From assembly GCA_023525975.1 (NCBI GenBank), contig CM042021.1:105879501-105943500 (forward strand): DNA of 64,000 nt, given 5' to 3'. How positions within the stretch are numbered: the stretch's first letter is position 1; the number at the start of each line of letters is the position of its first letter. Below the pieces are notes generated by a model. That model did not search any database. It had not been told where the DNA came from and saw only the letters and a program-made list of their open reading frames with translations. The stretch comes from Smallanthus sonchifolius. Its lineage: Eukaryota; Streptophyta; Magnoliopsida; Asterales; Asteraceae. The translations under genes and the position numbers were made by a program. Positions 1 through 10,496 of this stretch are shown here, piece by piece.

Positions 1-2
1 AG

Positions 3-2161
3 CTCAACAAGTTTGAAGCCAAAGCTGATGAATGTTATTTTGTTGGTTATTCCTCCAATCAACGTGCTTTTCGTGTCTATCATAAACAGAAAAGAATAGT
101 GCTGGAGTCTATTGATATCAATTGGCATGAAAATAATCACACGGACGCAGGAGACGGTCCCAATTGGCTATTTGACGTCGATTCAGTTTTAAATCATTTA
201 ATCTTCCTGATCTCTCAATTGACTCAACTCATGCTAATCCTTATTTTTCTGTGAACAATTTAGGGAACTTAAATGATCAAAGTTCTTCCTCATCTGCTCA
301 GATTGATATTCCTGTGGTTGCAAATGCTGAATCTGATATGGAGTCTTCCGGTTCTGGTGCAACAAGTGAAACTATTGAAGACAACTCCATTCCAATAGTA
401 GATGTTGCACCACAATCACCTGCTGAAGATCCTATTAATGATATTGTCGATCCTCCTGCTGAAAATCTTACAAATTTGGAAGAAGTCGTGGAGGAAGATG
501 AAATTCCTCAACTGCGAATTCACAAGATTCATCCCACCAATAACATCATTGGACCTCTCAAGGTGGGTGTTAGTACCCGAAGTGCCTGTGAAGCATTTGA
601 AAACAGCATGTTTTCCTGCTTCATCTCTCAAATTGAACCAAAGAACATTAAAGCAGCACTACTAGAAAACAGCTGGGTGGAAGCAATGCAAGAAGAGCTA
701 CAGCAATTTTCAAAGTTACACGTGTGGAATCTGGTAGATCTTCCCAAGAACAAAGTACCTATCGGCACTCGTTGGGTTTTTCGCAACAAAAAGGATGAAG
801 GGGGTATTGTGATTAGAAATAAAGCCCGTCTGGTGGTTCAAGGTTTTTATCAAGAAGAAGGGATTTATTATGAGGAAGTCTTTGCACCAGTGGCTCGTTT
901 GGAAGCCATCAGAATGTTTCTCGCCTATGCAGCCTACATGGACTTCACCGTCCATCAAATGGATGTCAAAAGCGCATTTTTGTATGGCAAAGTTCAAGAA
1001 GAAGTATATGTCAAGCAGCCGCCGGGTTTCATTGATCCTAATTTTCCAGACCGTGTTTACAAGTTAGACAAAGCATTGTACGGTCTTCACCAAGCACCTC
1101 GTGCGTGGTATGAAACTTTATCAAAGCATCTGCTTGAGAATGGTTTCACACGAGGAGCAATTGACCAAACTTTGTTCAAATGGAAGGAGGAAAAGGATAC
1201 AATCATGGTGCAAATTTATGTGGATGATATCATTTTCGGGTCTACAAATTCCCGTCTTTGCAAAGAATTTGAGGAAGTGATGAGATCCAAGTTTGAAATG
1301 AGCTCCATGGGAGAAATGAAGTTCTTTTTGGGACTACAAGTTGATCAGTCCGAATCAGGAATCCTTATCCATCAAGAAAAATACGTGAAAGAAATCTTGA
1401 CCAAGTTCAAAATGGCTGATTCCCACCTAGTGAAAACTCCTGTGGAAGTTCGACATTGTTTGACTCCTGATGTGGATGGTGAAAGCGTTGATCAGCATCT
1501 CTATCGCTCTATGATAGGATCCCTCATGTATCTCACGGCCAGCAGACCCGACATCATGTTTGCAGTGTGCTTATGTGCACGTTTTCAGGCTAATCCTAAA
1601 CTCTCTCATTTCTCTGCTGTTAAACGTATTTTAAGATATTTAAAGTATAAACCAAAATTGGGTCTGTGGTATCCTAAAACTGAGTTGTTTGATCTTGTGG
1701 CTTACTCAGATTCAGACTATGGGGGTTGCAACTTAGACCGAAAATCCACATCTGGAGGTTGTCAATTCCTTGGCAACCGCCTTGTCTCATGGCAATGTAA
1801 GAAACAATCCACCGTTTCCCAATCCACCGCCGAAGCCGAATACATTGCCGCCGCCCTTTGTTGTTCCCAAGTCAGATGGATACACCATCAGATGCTTGAC
1901 TATGGGATCACATTCCATGAGACACCCATTCTGTGTGACAATACTGCCGTTCCCCATATCACCAAAAACCCCGTTCAGCATTCGAAAACCAAACACATTG
2001 AAATTAAACATCACTTTATCCGTGACTGTGTGGAAAAGAGGTATATTAAGATCGTTGAAGTCAAAACTAATAAACAAACCGCAGACATCTTCACAAAGGC
2101 CTTTGACTCTACCAGATTTGCCCAACTGGTGGAGATGCTTGGAATGATAAACTTTCAGTAA
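3..2161 (+). pseudogene. Ty1/copia pol fragment: integrase tail, reverse transcriptase, RNase H
   Basis: From base 3 the frame encodes the integrase C-terminal tail typical of SIRE-like copia (CYFVGYSS...AFRVYHK, then PNWLFDVDS). At about 198-203 the reading shifts into a second frame, consistent with loss of one base or gain of two. That frame stays open to the TAA at 2159-2161. In it (residue 1 at base 251, a GTG, not a real start) RVT_2 spans about residues 140-385, with the catalytic YVDD at 323-326. The RNase H domain begins near AYSDSDYGG at about 484 and includes STAEAEYIAA, ending in IFTKAF and LGMINFQ. The polyprotein would copy RNA into cDNA in virus-like particles. All visible RT and RNase H motifs are intact; only the frameshift breaks this part. 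Confidence 0.88.
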
Positions 2162-2589
2162 ATAGTGTGAATACCAAAAAAAAAAAAAAAAAAAAAAGGT
2201 TTTATTTTTCTGTACAGTTTCTACGCAACTCTTTTGGGGGAGAAAAGTAACATTTGATAAAAGAATTGCTGTGTATATAACTTCAAGTGGTTTTTGTTAC
2301 AGGAAAAATTGAATCTGACCTTTGAGAAATGATAGTGTCTGATCTCATCTCTTGGACATGGAATGGACCAAAAGCGATGGTGTTTACTGAGGTATAGCTG
2401 TTTGGCCCGGCATATGGTTAAAACTTGTAAGTAGTGTGAAAACCTAAAATATATCTCATACTTGTGTGTTTGAACCCATTATTGAAACATCTAACCCATT
2501 TTTATATCCAAGAAAACCGATTCAATCAGATACAGTCTTACGTATTGAATTCCTATACATACGCCAAGTGACCGTCAAAGTAACGACAT

Positions 2590-2790
2590 TTACCGCCGAT
2601 GACCCCGTATGTTTTGCTTACGCAAAGATCTCGGGTGTTCATCCTTTTCCCATCCACTTGGATGATTTGACCCCGTCTGTTTTGCTTACGCAAAGATCTC
2701 GGGTGTTCAATCTTTTTCTATCCGCTTGGATAATTTTACGACTTCTTCTGTTTTGCTTACGCAAAGATCTAGAATGATCGTACCTTTTAA
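2590..2790 (+). repeat. Tandem repeat, about 70 bp unit, three copies
   Basis: The phrase GTTTTGCTTACGCAAAGATC recurs starting at 2611, 2679 and 2750 (spacings 68 and 71). Between copies lies a variable segment containing CCACTTGGAT or CCGCTTGGAT. The core GCTTACGCAAAG contains the short palindrome CTTACGCAAAG. It sits inside the SIRE spacer; function unknown. Confidence 0.85.
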
Positions 2791-3211
2791 TATCTACTTG
2801 GATATTTTTCATTTTAAATTCTCTAATCCACTTGGATTTCTTATTTTATCTTGGTGGTACTTTGACATTACTAAGACGGTACCTTGGTTAATCAGAAAGA
2901 TATGATAGGATGAAGATGGGTACTTCTTGAGGATTGATAGGTTTTCAAAATCATTTTATTTTAATATGTGGGGTACACCTTGTATAGTGCTTAAATGGTA
3001 CCTTTTAATCACATGAAATCAAAATACAAACAAATGTTCGGGTTTACTTTGCACAAATATCAGCTATCTTCAGGGACTCACAGTAGTTAATTGCAAAAGG
3101 AAGTGTTTCAAGAGACTGACCAGATCTGATCTCATGTTGGATCTTTTTCAAGAAGAAAAAGTGTAAATATCTTGTGTATATATGTTAGTCTTATTTCTGT
3201 TACTCTGTAAA

Positions 3212-3402
3212 TATCGAAACTAGTTTGCCCTATCGAAACTACTTTGATATCGAAACTACTTTGATATCGAAACTACCTTGTATATATAGAAACTACCTTG
3301 TATATATAGAAACTACTTTGATATCGAAACTACCCTGTATATATCGAAACTACCTTGACATCGAAACTACTTTGGTCTATCGAAACTAGTTGTTTCGACA
3401 GG
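3212..3402 (+). repeat. Array of direct TCGAAACTA half-sites
   Basis: About ten copies of (T)CGAAACTA[CG] in the same orientation, spaced mostly 20-24 bases apart and separated by TTTGATA, CTTGTATATA or similar. It ends with one inverted pair (TCGAAACTAG followed by TTGTTTCGACA). The same core forms full palindromes elsewhere in this element (about 3860-4165 and 7302-7437) and in other TE families in the window. Confidence 0.85.
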
Positions 3403-3585
3403 GGCATTTTTGTCTTTTGTCATAAGCAAATTGAATGCCTTCATAATCAAATTCTCTCATTCATGCTAAGTTTCACTCGTCATTCTCCCCGAACCCTCTT
3501 CACCTTCAAGCCATCGGTCTGAGTTGCAAACTATCAGTGTTAATCGCCTGATTCTCCCCGTTGTCACCGTCGTCTTCATCATCAG

Positions 3586-4258
3586 GTAACATTTCTCTAC
3601 TTCATTTAGAGGATTTCCGCAAATCCACAGACCTAGGGTTTCAAAATTTGAAATGTGTCGACTAAACCTTCATAATAGCAGACGTTTATGTGCTTATATA
3701 TGTTTGCAAACACTTGTCATCTTTGAACTCATGTCTATTGTGTAATCTTGCAGATAACAGTAATCACAATCGGTAAGATGAAGTTTCGTCATTTACAGGC
3801 CTTTCTAAACCCTTCTTTCATTCATGTGTTGTAATCTGAGTATTTTGAATCAAAGGGGTTTAGGTTATCGAAACCAAGTAGTTTCGATAAAAAGGTTAAT
3901 ACTTCCAAATTTTCAACAGGTTTCTCATTCGAAACTACTAGTTTCGATACCAAAACTTGCCCTAGATTCTTCTATCGAAACTACTTGTTTCGATAAGTTT
4001 ATCTCAAATGTCCAAGTGTTGATCGAAACTTGTCTGTTATATCGAAACTACTGTTTCGATAGGTCCATCATGAATGTCCAAGTGTTGATCGAAACTAGTT
4101 GTTCAATCGAAGCTACTAGTTTCGATAAAATTGTTCTCAATCGAAACTAAGTAGTTTCGACAGTGTTTATCCAATTTTTTTCAAGTGTTGGGATGTCAAG
4201 TTTCGATCAAGTATAATCAGAAATCTTACTTCTTGTGCTAAATTGATGGATTTTACAG
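3586..4258 (+). promoter_or_regulatory. Putative two-intron leader of the env-like ORF
   Basis: A pyrimidine-rich, leader-like stretch (about 3470-3585) ends at CATCAG|GTAACA (GT at 3586). TTGCAG ends at 3753, GTAAGATG begins at 3773 (ATCG|GTAAGA), and TTTTACAG ends at 4258, just before ATGGATCTT. These fit two introns (3586-3753 and 3773-4258) joined to the env-like frame. The second would contain the palindrome cluster. Splicing of a subgenomic mRNA is a plausible route to express a 3' ORF. These are sequence matches to splice consensus only; no transcript evidence is available. Confidence 0.4.
3862..4165 (+). repeat. Cluster of ATCGAAACTA / TAGTTTCGAT palindromic sites
   Basis: About eight pairs or half-pairs of TCGAAACTA and TAGTTTCGA, including ATCGAAAC...GTAGTTTCGAT near 3868-3892, and inverted pairs near 3929-3950, 3972-3995, 4039-4060, 4107-4127 and 4139-4160. 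It lies inside the second putative intron upstream of the env-like ORF. Confidence 0.85.
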
Positions 4259-6216
4259 GTATGGATCTTTTATTCGTAAAGAGACACAATGTCTGTGCAT
4301 TCCTTAATGCAAATGATCCAAAGGCTGCAGAGTTCACTCAAGTCTTAAACTTCCTGGCAAACTCCAACATCAGCTTTGCCATCAGCAACAACCTGCCAGT
4401 GTTTGAGACCTCTATAAGAGAATTTTGGGAGACTGCTGAGCTAATCACAATTGACAACGTGGAGCACATCAGAGCAACTGTGCTGGGCCAAGAAGTCTTG
4501 TTTTCAGAAGCTACCATTAGAGAGGTGCTGCAGTTCAATGACAATCCAAATGCACCAATTGAATTTCCTATCTTCTACGTTAAAGAATGCTTCAGAAGAT
4601 TAGGTCATCCAGAAGAATTCAAGAATGGTCAGATAATCAAGAATTCCTTACCAAGCCACTGGAGATACATAGTGCACGTGTTTATTCACTGCCTATCAAT
4701 AAGAAAAGGAGGGTTTGACTCAGCAAACAGTACACTGGGCTCAGCAATCTTGGGGCTAGTCAAGGGAAGAGACTACAATTTCTCTGGGTTCATCTTCAGA
4801 CAACTAAAGGATAATCTGACCGGAGCAGTGAAGGAGAAATTTCTAGCCTATCCAAGATTCCTACAGATCATCATAAATCATTTACATCCTGAGCTTCAAC
4901 AAGGAGGGAACACCTTCGTGTTCGACCACATGATAGCCAAGACTCTCAGCTATATGAGAAGTACAAACAAAAGAACCAACAGGGATATAGCTGATGTTCC
5001 CTTGTTTGGTCATATCCTTGGAGAAGAAGAAGAATTCATTCCGGATATTGACCCAGATCTAGAAGAAGAGGTTGATGTATCATCTGATGAAGAGGAAATG
5101 GAAGCTGAACAAGGTCAAGGTAATCAACATGTTGATGAAGCTGTGATTGAGATGAACATTCCTATTGTTCAAGAAGATGTTCAACCCATAGTTGATCCTG
5201 TGATTGAGGCTCCATTTGTTGAGCAAATACAAGTTGTTCTAGAACCAGCAGTTAATGTTGAAGCTGGTATAATTGAAGCTGAGGAGGAAGTTGCAGAATC
5301 AAGTGGGACTCTTGATGCTGGAATCTATGGATCTGACTACTACAAGTCTGATTCAGATGAAAAGGCAGAGCATCTAGCATCATCCTCCAAGAGGCAAGTT
5401 GAGTCAGGTTCTGACTTTGAAGAAGAGGAGCCTAGGGCAAAGAAGATCAAAACTGGATTAGAAGACTTGTCATCTTCATCAGATTCTCTTTTCACAACTC
5501 CACAACCATCTCCACAACCATCTCCACAACCAACTCCACAACCATCTCCACAACAATCACCCATCCATACTTCTCCCACATCACCATCTCATGATTCAAC
5601 CTCCCCTGTTCCCAGAGTTAAAACATTAAGCCTTGAACTAAAGAAGATGCAGGATCAGCTTCAAAAGAAAGATGAAGAAATTGAAGGTCTGAAATCTAAC
5701 CTGCATGATGTCCAGGAAGAAGTAAAAGACTTAAAGCTGGAAGTTGGGGGTCTACATACACAGATTGACATTCAACAAACCCAACTTGAAACACAACAGA
5801 AACTTATCTCAAAACAAAATGAAGATTTCAAGGCTTTAGCTGAAGCAGTGAAACAGCTTAAAGCCTCCATTGATAAGCCCGTGCAACAACAAGCAACCAC
5901 TTCAACGGCTCAGGGGGAGACCACATCTGTGGTTGAACCCTTGTCTCCTGCCATCATCACTAATCCAGAGTCTGCAATGACCATCTTTACCGGGCATGCT
6001 GAAAAGACAAAGGAGGCAGTTGAAGTTAAGGTTGAAGAACCAGAACTAGACCTTCCCTCAGCAAGTGAAAGAAGAGAAGCAAGGAAGAGAGGGAAGGGAA
6101 CAATGGCTGATGTTGACACTGTGATTCTGGATGAAGAAGACATACCATCTGACGATGAGCTGAATGCTCTTCTAGATGAGATTGACCACTATGGGTACAA
6201 TGATCTTCATCCATAA
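4246..6216 (+). CDS. env-like ORF of SIRE-type element, N-terminal part (ends at in-frame TAA)
   Basis: Function unknown. I recognise the N-terminal region (FLNANDPKA, then VLNFLANSNISFAIS, then FWETAE) as the extra ORF of Asteraceae SIRE-like elements, which genome annotation often gives a longin-like label; that is recall. Numbering from 4243, residues 1-240 look globular. Residues about 260-300 are strongly acidic. A KKIK basic cluster is near 400. A PQPSPQPTPQ proline-rich stretch spans about 418-442. A clear heptad-rich coiled coil lies at about 459-545. I see no signal peptide or transmembrane segment, so env is a positional name only. The frame is open on both sides of the TAA at 6214-6216. 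The first ATG is at 4246; a spliced mRNA could start at the ATG at 4261. Confidence 0.72.
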   Translation: MDFTGMDLLFVKRHNVCAFLNANDPKAAEFTQVLNFLANSNISFAISNNLPVFETSIREFWETAELITIDNVEHIRATVLGQEVLFSEATIREVLQFNDNPNAPIEFPIFYVKECFRRLGHPEEFKNGQIIKNSLPSHWRYIVHVFIHCLSIRKGGFDSANSTLGSAILGLVKGRDYNFSGFIFRQLKDNLTGAVKEKFLAYPRFLQIIINHLHPELQQGGNTFVFDHMIAKTLSYMRSTNKRTNRDIADVPLFGHILGEEEEFIPDIDPDLEEEVDVSSDEEEMEAEQGQGNQHVDEAVIEMNIPIVQEDVQPIVDPVIEAPFVEQIQVVLEPAVNVEAGIIEAEEEVAESSGTLDAGIYGSDYYKSDSDEKAEHLASSSKRQVESGSDFEEEEPRAKKIKTGLEDLSSSSDSLFTTPQPSPQPSPQPTPQPSPQQSPIHTSPTSPSHDSTSPVPRVKTLSLELKKMQDQLQKKDEEIEGLKSNLHDVQEEVKDLKLEVGGLHTQIDIQQTQLETQQKLISKQNEDFKALAEAVKQLKASIDKPVQQQATTSTAQGETTSVVEPLSPAIITNPESAMTIFTGHAEKTKEAVEVKVEEPELDLPSASERREARKRGKGTMADVDTVILDEEDIPSDDELNALLDEIDHYGYNDLHP

Positions 6217-7128
6217 ATTCTGACCACAGAAGAAAAGGAAACTGAGAAAACCAGATACTTCACTGAAGAAGGAGAGGAAATCCAAACCTTATCAGATGAA
6301 GAAAAGGACGAAGAAGATGTTCAGGTTAATCTCATCAAGACTGTCACTCCTGAACAAACCACGACAGTCTCTGAATCAAATCCAGCTCCAGATCAACCTT
6401 CCATCACACCTGAGCTTCCAATTTCAAGGAAGTCTTGGTTCAAGAAAATCATTCCTGAAGAGACTCCTCAGACTTATGAATGGATTGCTGAGCATCAGGA
6501 GCTAAAAAGGCCTCCAATTGGATGGAAATATGATGCAGAAAGGAAGTTGTTTATTATCAGAAGGTACAAAGGGGGAGTTCAGCACTTCAAGAATATGACT
6601 GACTTCCAGACACTTCCTTTCTACGACCTCAGGGATCTAGCCAAACTTCCCCTTCAAAACCCCGGGAAGGTAATGATGGCTTATGACTTCGAGAAGTTTC
6701 TGCATTCTCAAGTTGATAATGATTTCAAGGGGATGAAGCCTAGGAAAACTCAAAAGAAAATCTCAAAGACTAGGTTTCACCCTAAGACTAAAAAGCCATA
6801 TGTGTTCCTGAGGTATAAGCCTGCTGAAACTCACAAGACTATCACAATTCCAAAATCTGTACCTGTCCAACTACAAACTTTAAGAAAGTGGTATTATGAC
6901 CCAATCATAGGCAGTGCAGTAATAGAGTGTGAAGGCAAAGAAGACATCACCATCTTTGAACCCATGGAGCTGTTAAAATTTCAGCCTGAAGATCTGGAGA
7001 TACTTTTCCAGAATCACATTCAGGCTTACAGTGATGAAGATGAAGCTGATGCCAAGGCTTACCAAAGGGTTGTGTCTCTACATGTAAAACCTTTCATCCC
7101 TAGGACAACTGAAGGACCGGCTGCTTGA
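6217..7128 (+). pseudogene. env-like ORF, C-terminal part cut off by a single stop codon
   Basis: The frame of the preceding ORF continues without a second stop to the TGA at 7126-7128. Together the two parts span about 960 codons with one TAA at 6214. The C-terminal part contains a conserved-looking segment (SRKSWFKKIIPEETPQTYEWIAEHQ, cited here by its first residues SRKSWFKK only), basic runs near KKISKTRFHPKTKK, and an acidic SDEDEAD near the end. Immediately downstream is the purine tract and 3' LTR, the expected position. A functional readthrough is possible but a recent nonsense mutation is simpler. Confidence 0.7.
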
Positions 7129-7157
7129 AGAAGAGCTGAAGACAGTAATGCAACAGC

Positions 7158-7169
7158 TTAGGGGGAGAT
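7158..7169 (+). promoter_or_regulatory. Polypurine tract of the SIRE element
   Basis: TTAGGGGGAGAT directly abuts the LTR start TGTAGAGTC at 7170. AGGGGGAGAT is the usual plus-strand primer sequence for copia elements. Confidence 0.8.
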
Positions 7170-7301
7170 TGTAGAGTCATGTATAAGCTGTTGTCATTTA
7201 TTGTATGTTTAAACATTTTAGACTAGTTTACTTTATGTCATTTCATTTCATGTAATTTCAGTTTTCTGTAATTTACTTGTTTTATTAGCCAAGTCTGGGC
7301 C

Positions 7302-7437
7302 ATCGAAACTACTTAGTTTCGATTGAGTCTGTTCAATCGAAACTAGTAGTTTCGATAGATGGTAGTTTCGACAGGTCTAAGTATCATTTGTAAATGGTCA
7401 ATCGAAACTAGTAGTTTCGATTGACCATAGTTTCGAT
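7302..7437 (+). repeat. U3 palindrome cluster upstream of the SIRE LTR TATA box
   Basis: Palindromes at 7302-7323 (ATCGAAACTAC/TTAGTTTCGAT), 7336-7356 and 7394-7428. The last has perfect 17-base arms around a single G; each arm is ATGGTCAATCGAAACTA. Half-sites follow at about 7361-7371 and 7427-7437. The cluster ends 13 bases before the TATA box, an enhancer-like position. Confidence 0.9.
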
Positions 7438-7449
7438 ACCTGTTACTAC

Positions 7450-7457
7450 TATAAATA
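7450..7457 (+). promoter_or_regulatory. TATA box of the SIRE LTR
   Basis: CTACTATAAATAGCC matches the plant Pol II TATA consensus within the LTR, downstream of the palindrome cluster and about 50 bases before the leader-like sequence. Confidence 0.75.
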
Positions 7458-8534
7458 GCCTAGTTTGAGAATGTTTAGGGTGTGAGTAGCGGCTGTAACC
7501 CTGAACTTTCTCTTTCACATTTTGCTTGAATCAATACAATCTGCAGTTGTTTATTCACTGTGTTCTTACATTTTCATACCCTTTGATTGTTGATTCATAG
7601 TGTGGTTAGCTGGTTATCTTCACCATCACTGTTTCGTTTATCAGTTTCACCTACATATACACAGTTTCCGCCTGTGTATGTGTTAAATCGATCATATCAG
7701 TGATTTCGATTAAATCTGGACCTACATTCCGGCCTTTATCTTAACTATTCCGGCACTTGTAATTTCATTATTATATGATTTGCATATATCCATTTCAATG
7801 AAAGTATCCTATTTATCCATTAAATGAGTGTACATACATACATTCATTTGATAGAATTATTTCAAATTCAAAAACGATAAATAATTAGATAAGAAAATTA
7901 GGTATATAATTGTTAAAATTCTATTGAACAAATGTACATATATATGCTAGGTATTTTCTAAACCCATAGATATGTAAACATGTACAAATACAAATATATA
8001 AAACCTAAATTATAAATTCTATAAACAAAATTAGGATTTATAAAAGTTTAGGTTATTTTTTATATTATTTCTATTTTATAAATTACCTTTCTATATTTAT
8101 AACATTTATATATAACATAAAGACTCATTAGATTTTATAAAAATTTATAAGATTTAATAATTTTATGTTTTATAAAAGTCCAGGGTTCAAATGGTAAATT
8201 CTGAAACATTAATTCTAATTTAACACAATGTTTTTACATGAAATAATAACAAGCTGAAACCTCAGGGACCTGTTCTGCCAAATCCCAAACCTCCTCCTTC
8301 CCCTATCCGGTCGCTTGTTCGAACCCCCGGAACCACCGGGTTCGACCCTCTTAATCCCAAACTCGACTCTGAGATATTTTCGAGCAAAACGGTTAAGGGA
8401 TTTACGTTGAGGACATCCATACGAGCCATCCCCTGCGTTTAATCGAACTTTTATGGGCATTATCGTGCGTAACTCGTAACTAAAACCTCCATTAACGAAC
8501 CTTTAATTGAGCTACTAATCCCTGTGAAATTGGG

Positions 8535-8690
8535 TATAAATAGGCACCCATAATCATCAGCGACACTCACCACAAACTCCCTACACTCTCAATTCCATCG
8601 CATTTCGTCTCTGAGCTCGTATTACAGTCGAAGGAACCCGAACCTGTGCATCGAGCTATTCTCCTTCTATACTTGATCATTTTAGGTAAA
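8535..8690 (+). promoter_or_regulatory. F1 LTR TATA box and leader with splice-donor-like site
   Basis: TATAAATA at 8535-8542 is followed by a C/T-rich leader and TTTTAG|GTAAAAG with GT at 8686-8687. An acceptor-like CATGTTTCAG ends at 10275, about 1.6 kb downstream. C and F2 have a donor-like and an acceptor-like site in the same relative places. Confidence 0.55.
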
Positions 8691-8859
8691 AGTTGTGTTA
8701 TTTAACTCGTTTCATTACTACGATCAACAGCCCTATGGTTTGAGTCTCAATCGTCTGAGTAATCGAGTCAATTTGAAGGGCTAGGGTTATGGGTGTGATT
8801 TGGGGACGAAGGGCGTTTGGGCCTACGTAATATAATCAAAACAAAACCTAATCAGACAC

Positions 8860-8945
8860 GGCAACATGCCCTGGTCTGATGGTTAGTGCGCGTGTGAGTT
8901 GTGTGTCCGGTCCAGGCGCGGGTTTGAGTCCCGGTCGCCATTTTT
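8860..8945 (+). other. tRNA-like segment with A-box, B-box and T-run inside LTR F1
   Basis: The A-box-like TGGTCTGATGG lies at 8872-8882 and the B-box-like GGTTTGAGTCC at 8921-8931, one mismatch from GGTTCGANTCC. GGTCGCCA closes it at 8933-8940, partly complementary to GGCAAC at 8860-8865. TTTTTATTTTT follows at once, a Pol III-terminator-like run. The anticodon arm does not fold convincingly, so this is not a functional tRNA gene; it is a tRNA-derived or convergent Pol III-like module. Confidence 0.55.
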
Positions 8946-10230
8946 ATTTTTGGGATTAATCCCTTTTAGTATTTTAATACATTATCTCAAGTATAAAAAT
9001 TCCAATTTAACTTTTATAAATTATATAAACATATTCTATGATTTTATAAAAACAGAAAATATAAAAGTGATGTTTATTTAATTTAATTTACTTAAAAACA
9101 TATTATAACACTTGTAAATTCCTAAATAAAATAAATGATTTGTGTAGACAAATTTAATTATGTTATTTATCTTTATATTAATAATGTTTATTACACAAAT
9201 TTAATTAAATGTGTAGGCATTGTTAAATTTCTTTCAAACTTATAAATAATTATTCAAAATAATTATTTTATACAATTTTTAATTAAAGCCTATTTACTTA
9301 TTAACTCTTTCATATTTCATTTAGATATATAAGGTTATGTAATAATTTAATTAACCATTTTATCTACATAAAATATAAATTAATTAAATCTTTTCTATTC
9401 CCAGATTTATTTGTAAAATATTTTAGAATGATGATATAAATAAATCCAAATTCATTAATTATATCCCATTCCATAATTTTATTAATTTTAATTTTATAAA
9501 TAAAATACTATATAATAATTAGAAGTTTTGATTAACTCTAATTGATTTTTTAAATAATTTTTAATTAATTTTTCAACAAGTCACAAACTCCTACTTTTCT
9601 TACAAAATATATATTCAAGTCCATCTTCGAATCCAAACCCCATGAAACCCTAAAAATCCCAAAGATTTCCTAAAAACCATTTAGACGTACATTGAATTTA
9701 GAGTATCATTACACGTGTAGGTTTGTTGTGAAAAATACTCACGAGGCCAATCTCTACCAATTTGTACCACTTCTAGCTTTGATATAAGTGAGTTTCATAG
9801 ACCCCTTTCTCTTATTATTGTTTACAAATACTCGGGGTGGAATATGTTTACATACATTACATACACAAATACCATTGTTCTCAGCTAATGACTATGTGCT
9901 TTATGTCTTAAACTACTTGGCGACCATACGTGTGTTCATGTTTAGTACAATCATTAACTTGCGAGGCAGGCATAAGGTAGTAACTAACATGATCATTTAC
10001 AGGGGAATCTGATTCCATACTTAACACAAACCTTGGCGGGTTTTGTGTATACCATATTACTACTTTTTCCAAAACACAATCAGTTGGATTATGCATACCA
10101 TTTTTCCATTTTCTACGGCTTGATTGTGCGCTTTAGAACCTTGTATGTTTTCTCAATTATGCCTTAGATTATGCTTTGAACATATTGAATTGTAAACCTT
10201 GTCCAACTTTGTTTAATGTCAAAAACTATG
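8946..10230 (+). other. AT-rich interior of F1 LTR
   Basis: After the tRNA-like segment about 600 bases are A/T-rich with no frame or repeat I can interpret. Near 9788-9845 comes the GTGAGTTTCATAGACCCC and GGGGTGG block conserved among the F, C and D LTRs. No gene is seen. Confidence 0.5.
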
Positions 10231-10496
10231 TTACTCACCAACTACTTGTAGTTGACATTTACTCACATGTTTCAGGTGCACCTGTTTGAGGGCTGTGTTG
10301 GACACTTAGGGCTTTTGGACTTACCAATAATGAAATTTAATTACGTTTACATTTTGAGTACTTTGTCTTTTGTTTCTTATAACGAATGCTTTAAAGTTGA
10401 TGAATAAATATTATAACACCTTTAATAGATGATCATGTTCTTTTGAACAACCGTGTCAGCCCCGGCGTATAATCCACCGCCGTCTGGGGTGTGACA

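Larger units (their letters stand above)
2162..3469 (+). other. Non-coding spacer between pol and env-like ORF of the SIRE element
   Basis: No reading frame here resembles a protein. The stretch opens with a 23-base A run at 2176-2198, 15 bases after the pol stop. It then holds a three-copy tandem repeat and an array of GAAACTA half-sites, each listed separately. Most SIRE elements I know of have pol and the extra ORF closer together, so a 2 kb spacer is notable; that comparison is from memory. Confidence 0.6.
1..7767 (+). mobile_element. SIRE-like Ty1/copia retrotransposon with env-like ORF, 5' part outside window
   Basis: Order seen: integrase tail, reverse transcriptase, RNase H, a 2.1 kb spacer, a long env-like reading frame, a purine-rich tract and an LTR starting TGTAGAGTC. 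A copia pol followed by a long extra ORF before the 3' LTR is the known layout of the SIRE/Maximus lineage. The 5' LTR, gag and most of integrase lie left of the window, so neither the target-site duplication nor the LTR age can be read. The coding region has one frameshift in pol and one in-frame stop in the env-like ORF, so the copy looks recently inactivated. It appears to have inserted into gypsy LTR F1, which resumes to its right. Confidence 0.85.
7170..7767 (+). repeat. 3' LTR of the SIRE element
   Basis: Begins TGTAGAGTCATG right after the polypurine tract and ends at a CA near 7767 (…CTTGTAATTTCA). The right end is less sure because no second LTR is available for comparison. It contains a palindrome cluster upstream of a TATA box, then a transcribed-looking leader with TCTTTCACATTTTGC and a run of short T-rich motifs. 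Confidence 0.7.
7768..10496 (+). repeat. Gypsy LTR F1, left part missing (interrupted by SIRE)
   Basis: The right end CCGCCGTCTGGGGTGTGACA (last base 10496) matches the ends of the C-element LTRs (CCGCCGTCGGTTGGGGTGTGACA region). It shares internal blocks with C and F2: GTGAGTTTCATAGACCCCTTT followed by a GGGGTGGAAT phrase near 9788-9845, and CTCACCAACTACTTGTAGTTGAC with CATGTTTCAG near 10235-10275. The left end is not visible; AT-rich sequence directly follows the SIRE LTR, so SIRE probably inserted into it. No PBS follows, so this is a 3' LTR or solo LTR. The flank CGGCG after 10496 is a candidate half of its TSD. Confidence 0.7.

Noticed and set aside
2176..2198. Poly(A) run as the tail of a processed retrogene or LINE
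   Set aside because: No LINE sequence or TSD around it, and the SIRE element continues on both sides.
4246..7128. A retroviral envelope gene implying an infectious retrovirus
   Set aside because: No signal peptide, transmembrane segment or furin-like site seen. Plant env-like ORFs are named by position.
8860..8940. A genuine tRNA gene
   Set aside because: The anticodon arm does not fold and the acceptor stem has mismatches. Reported as tRNA-like only.
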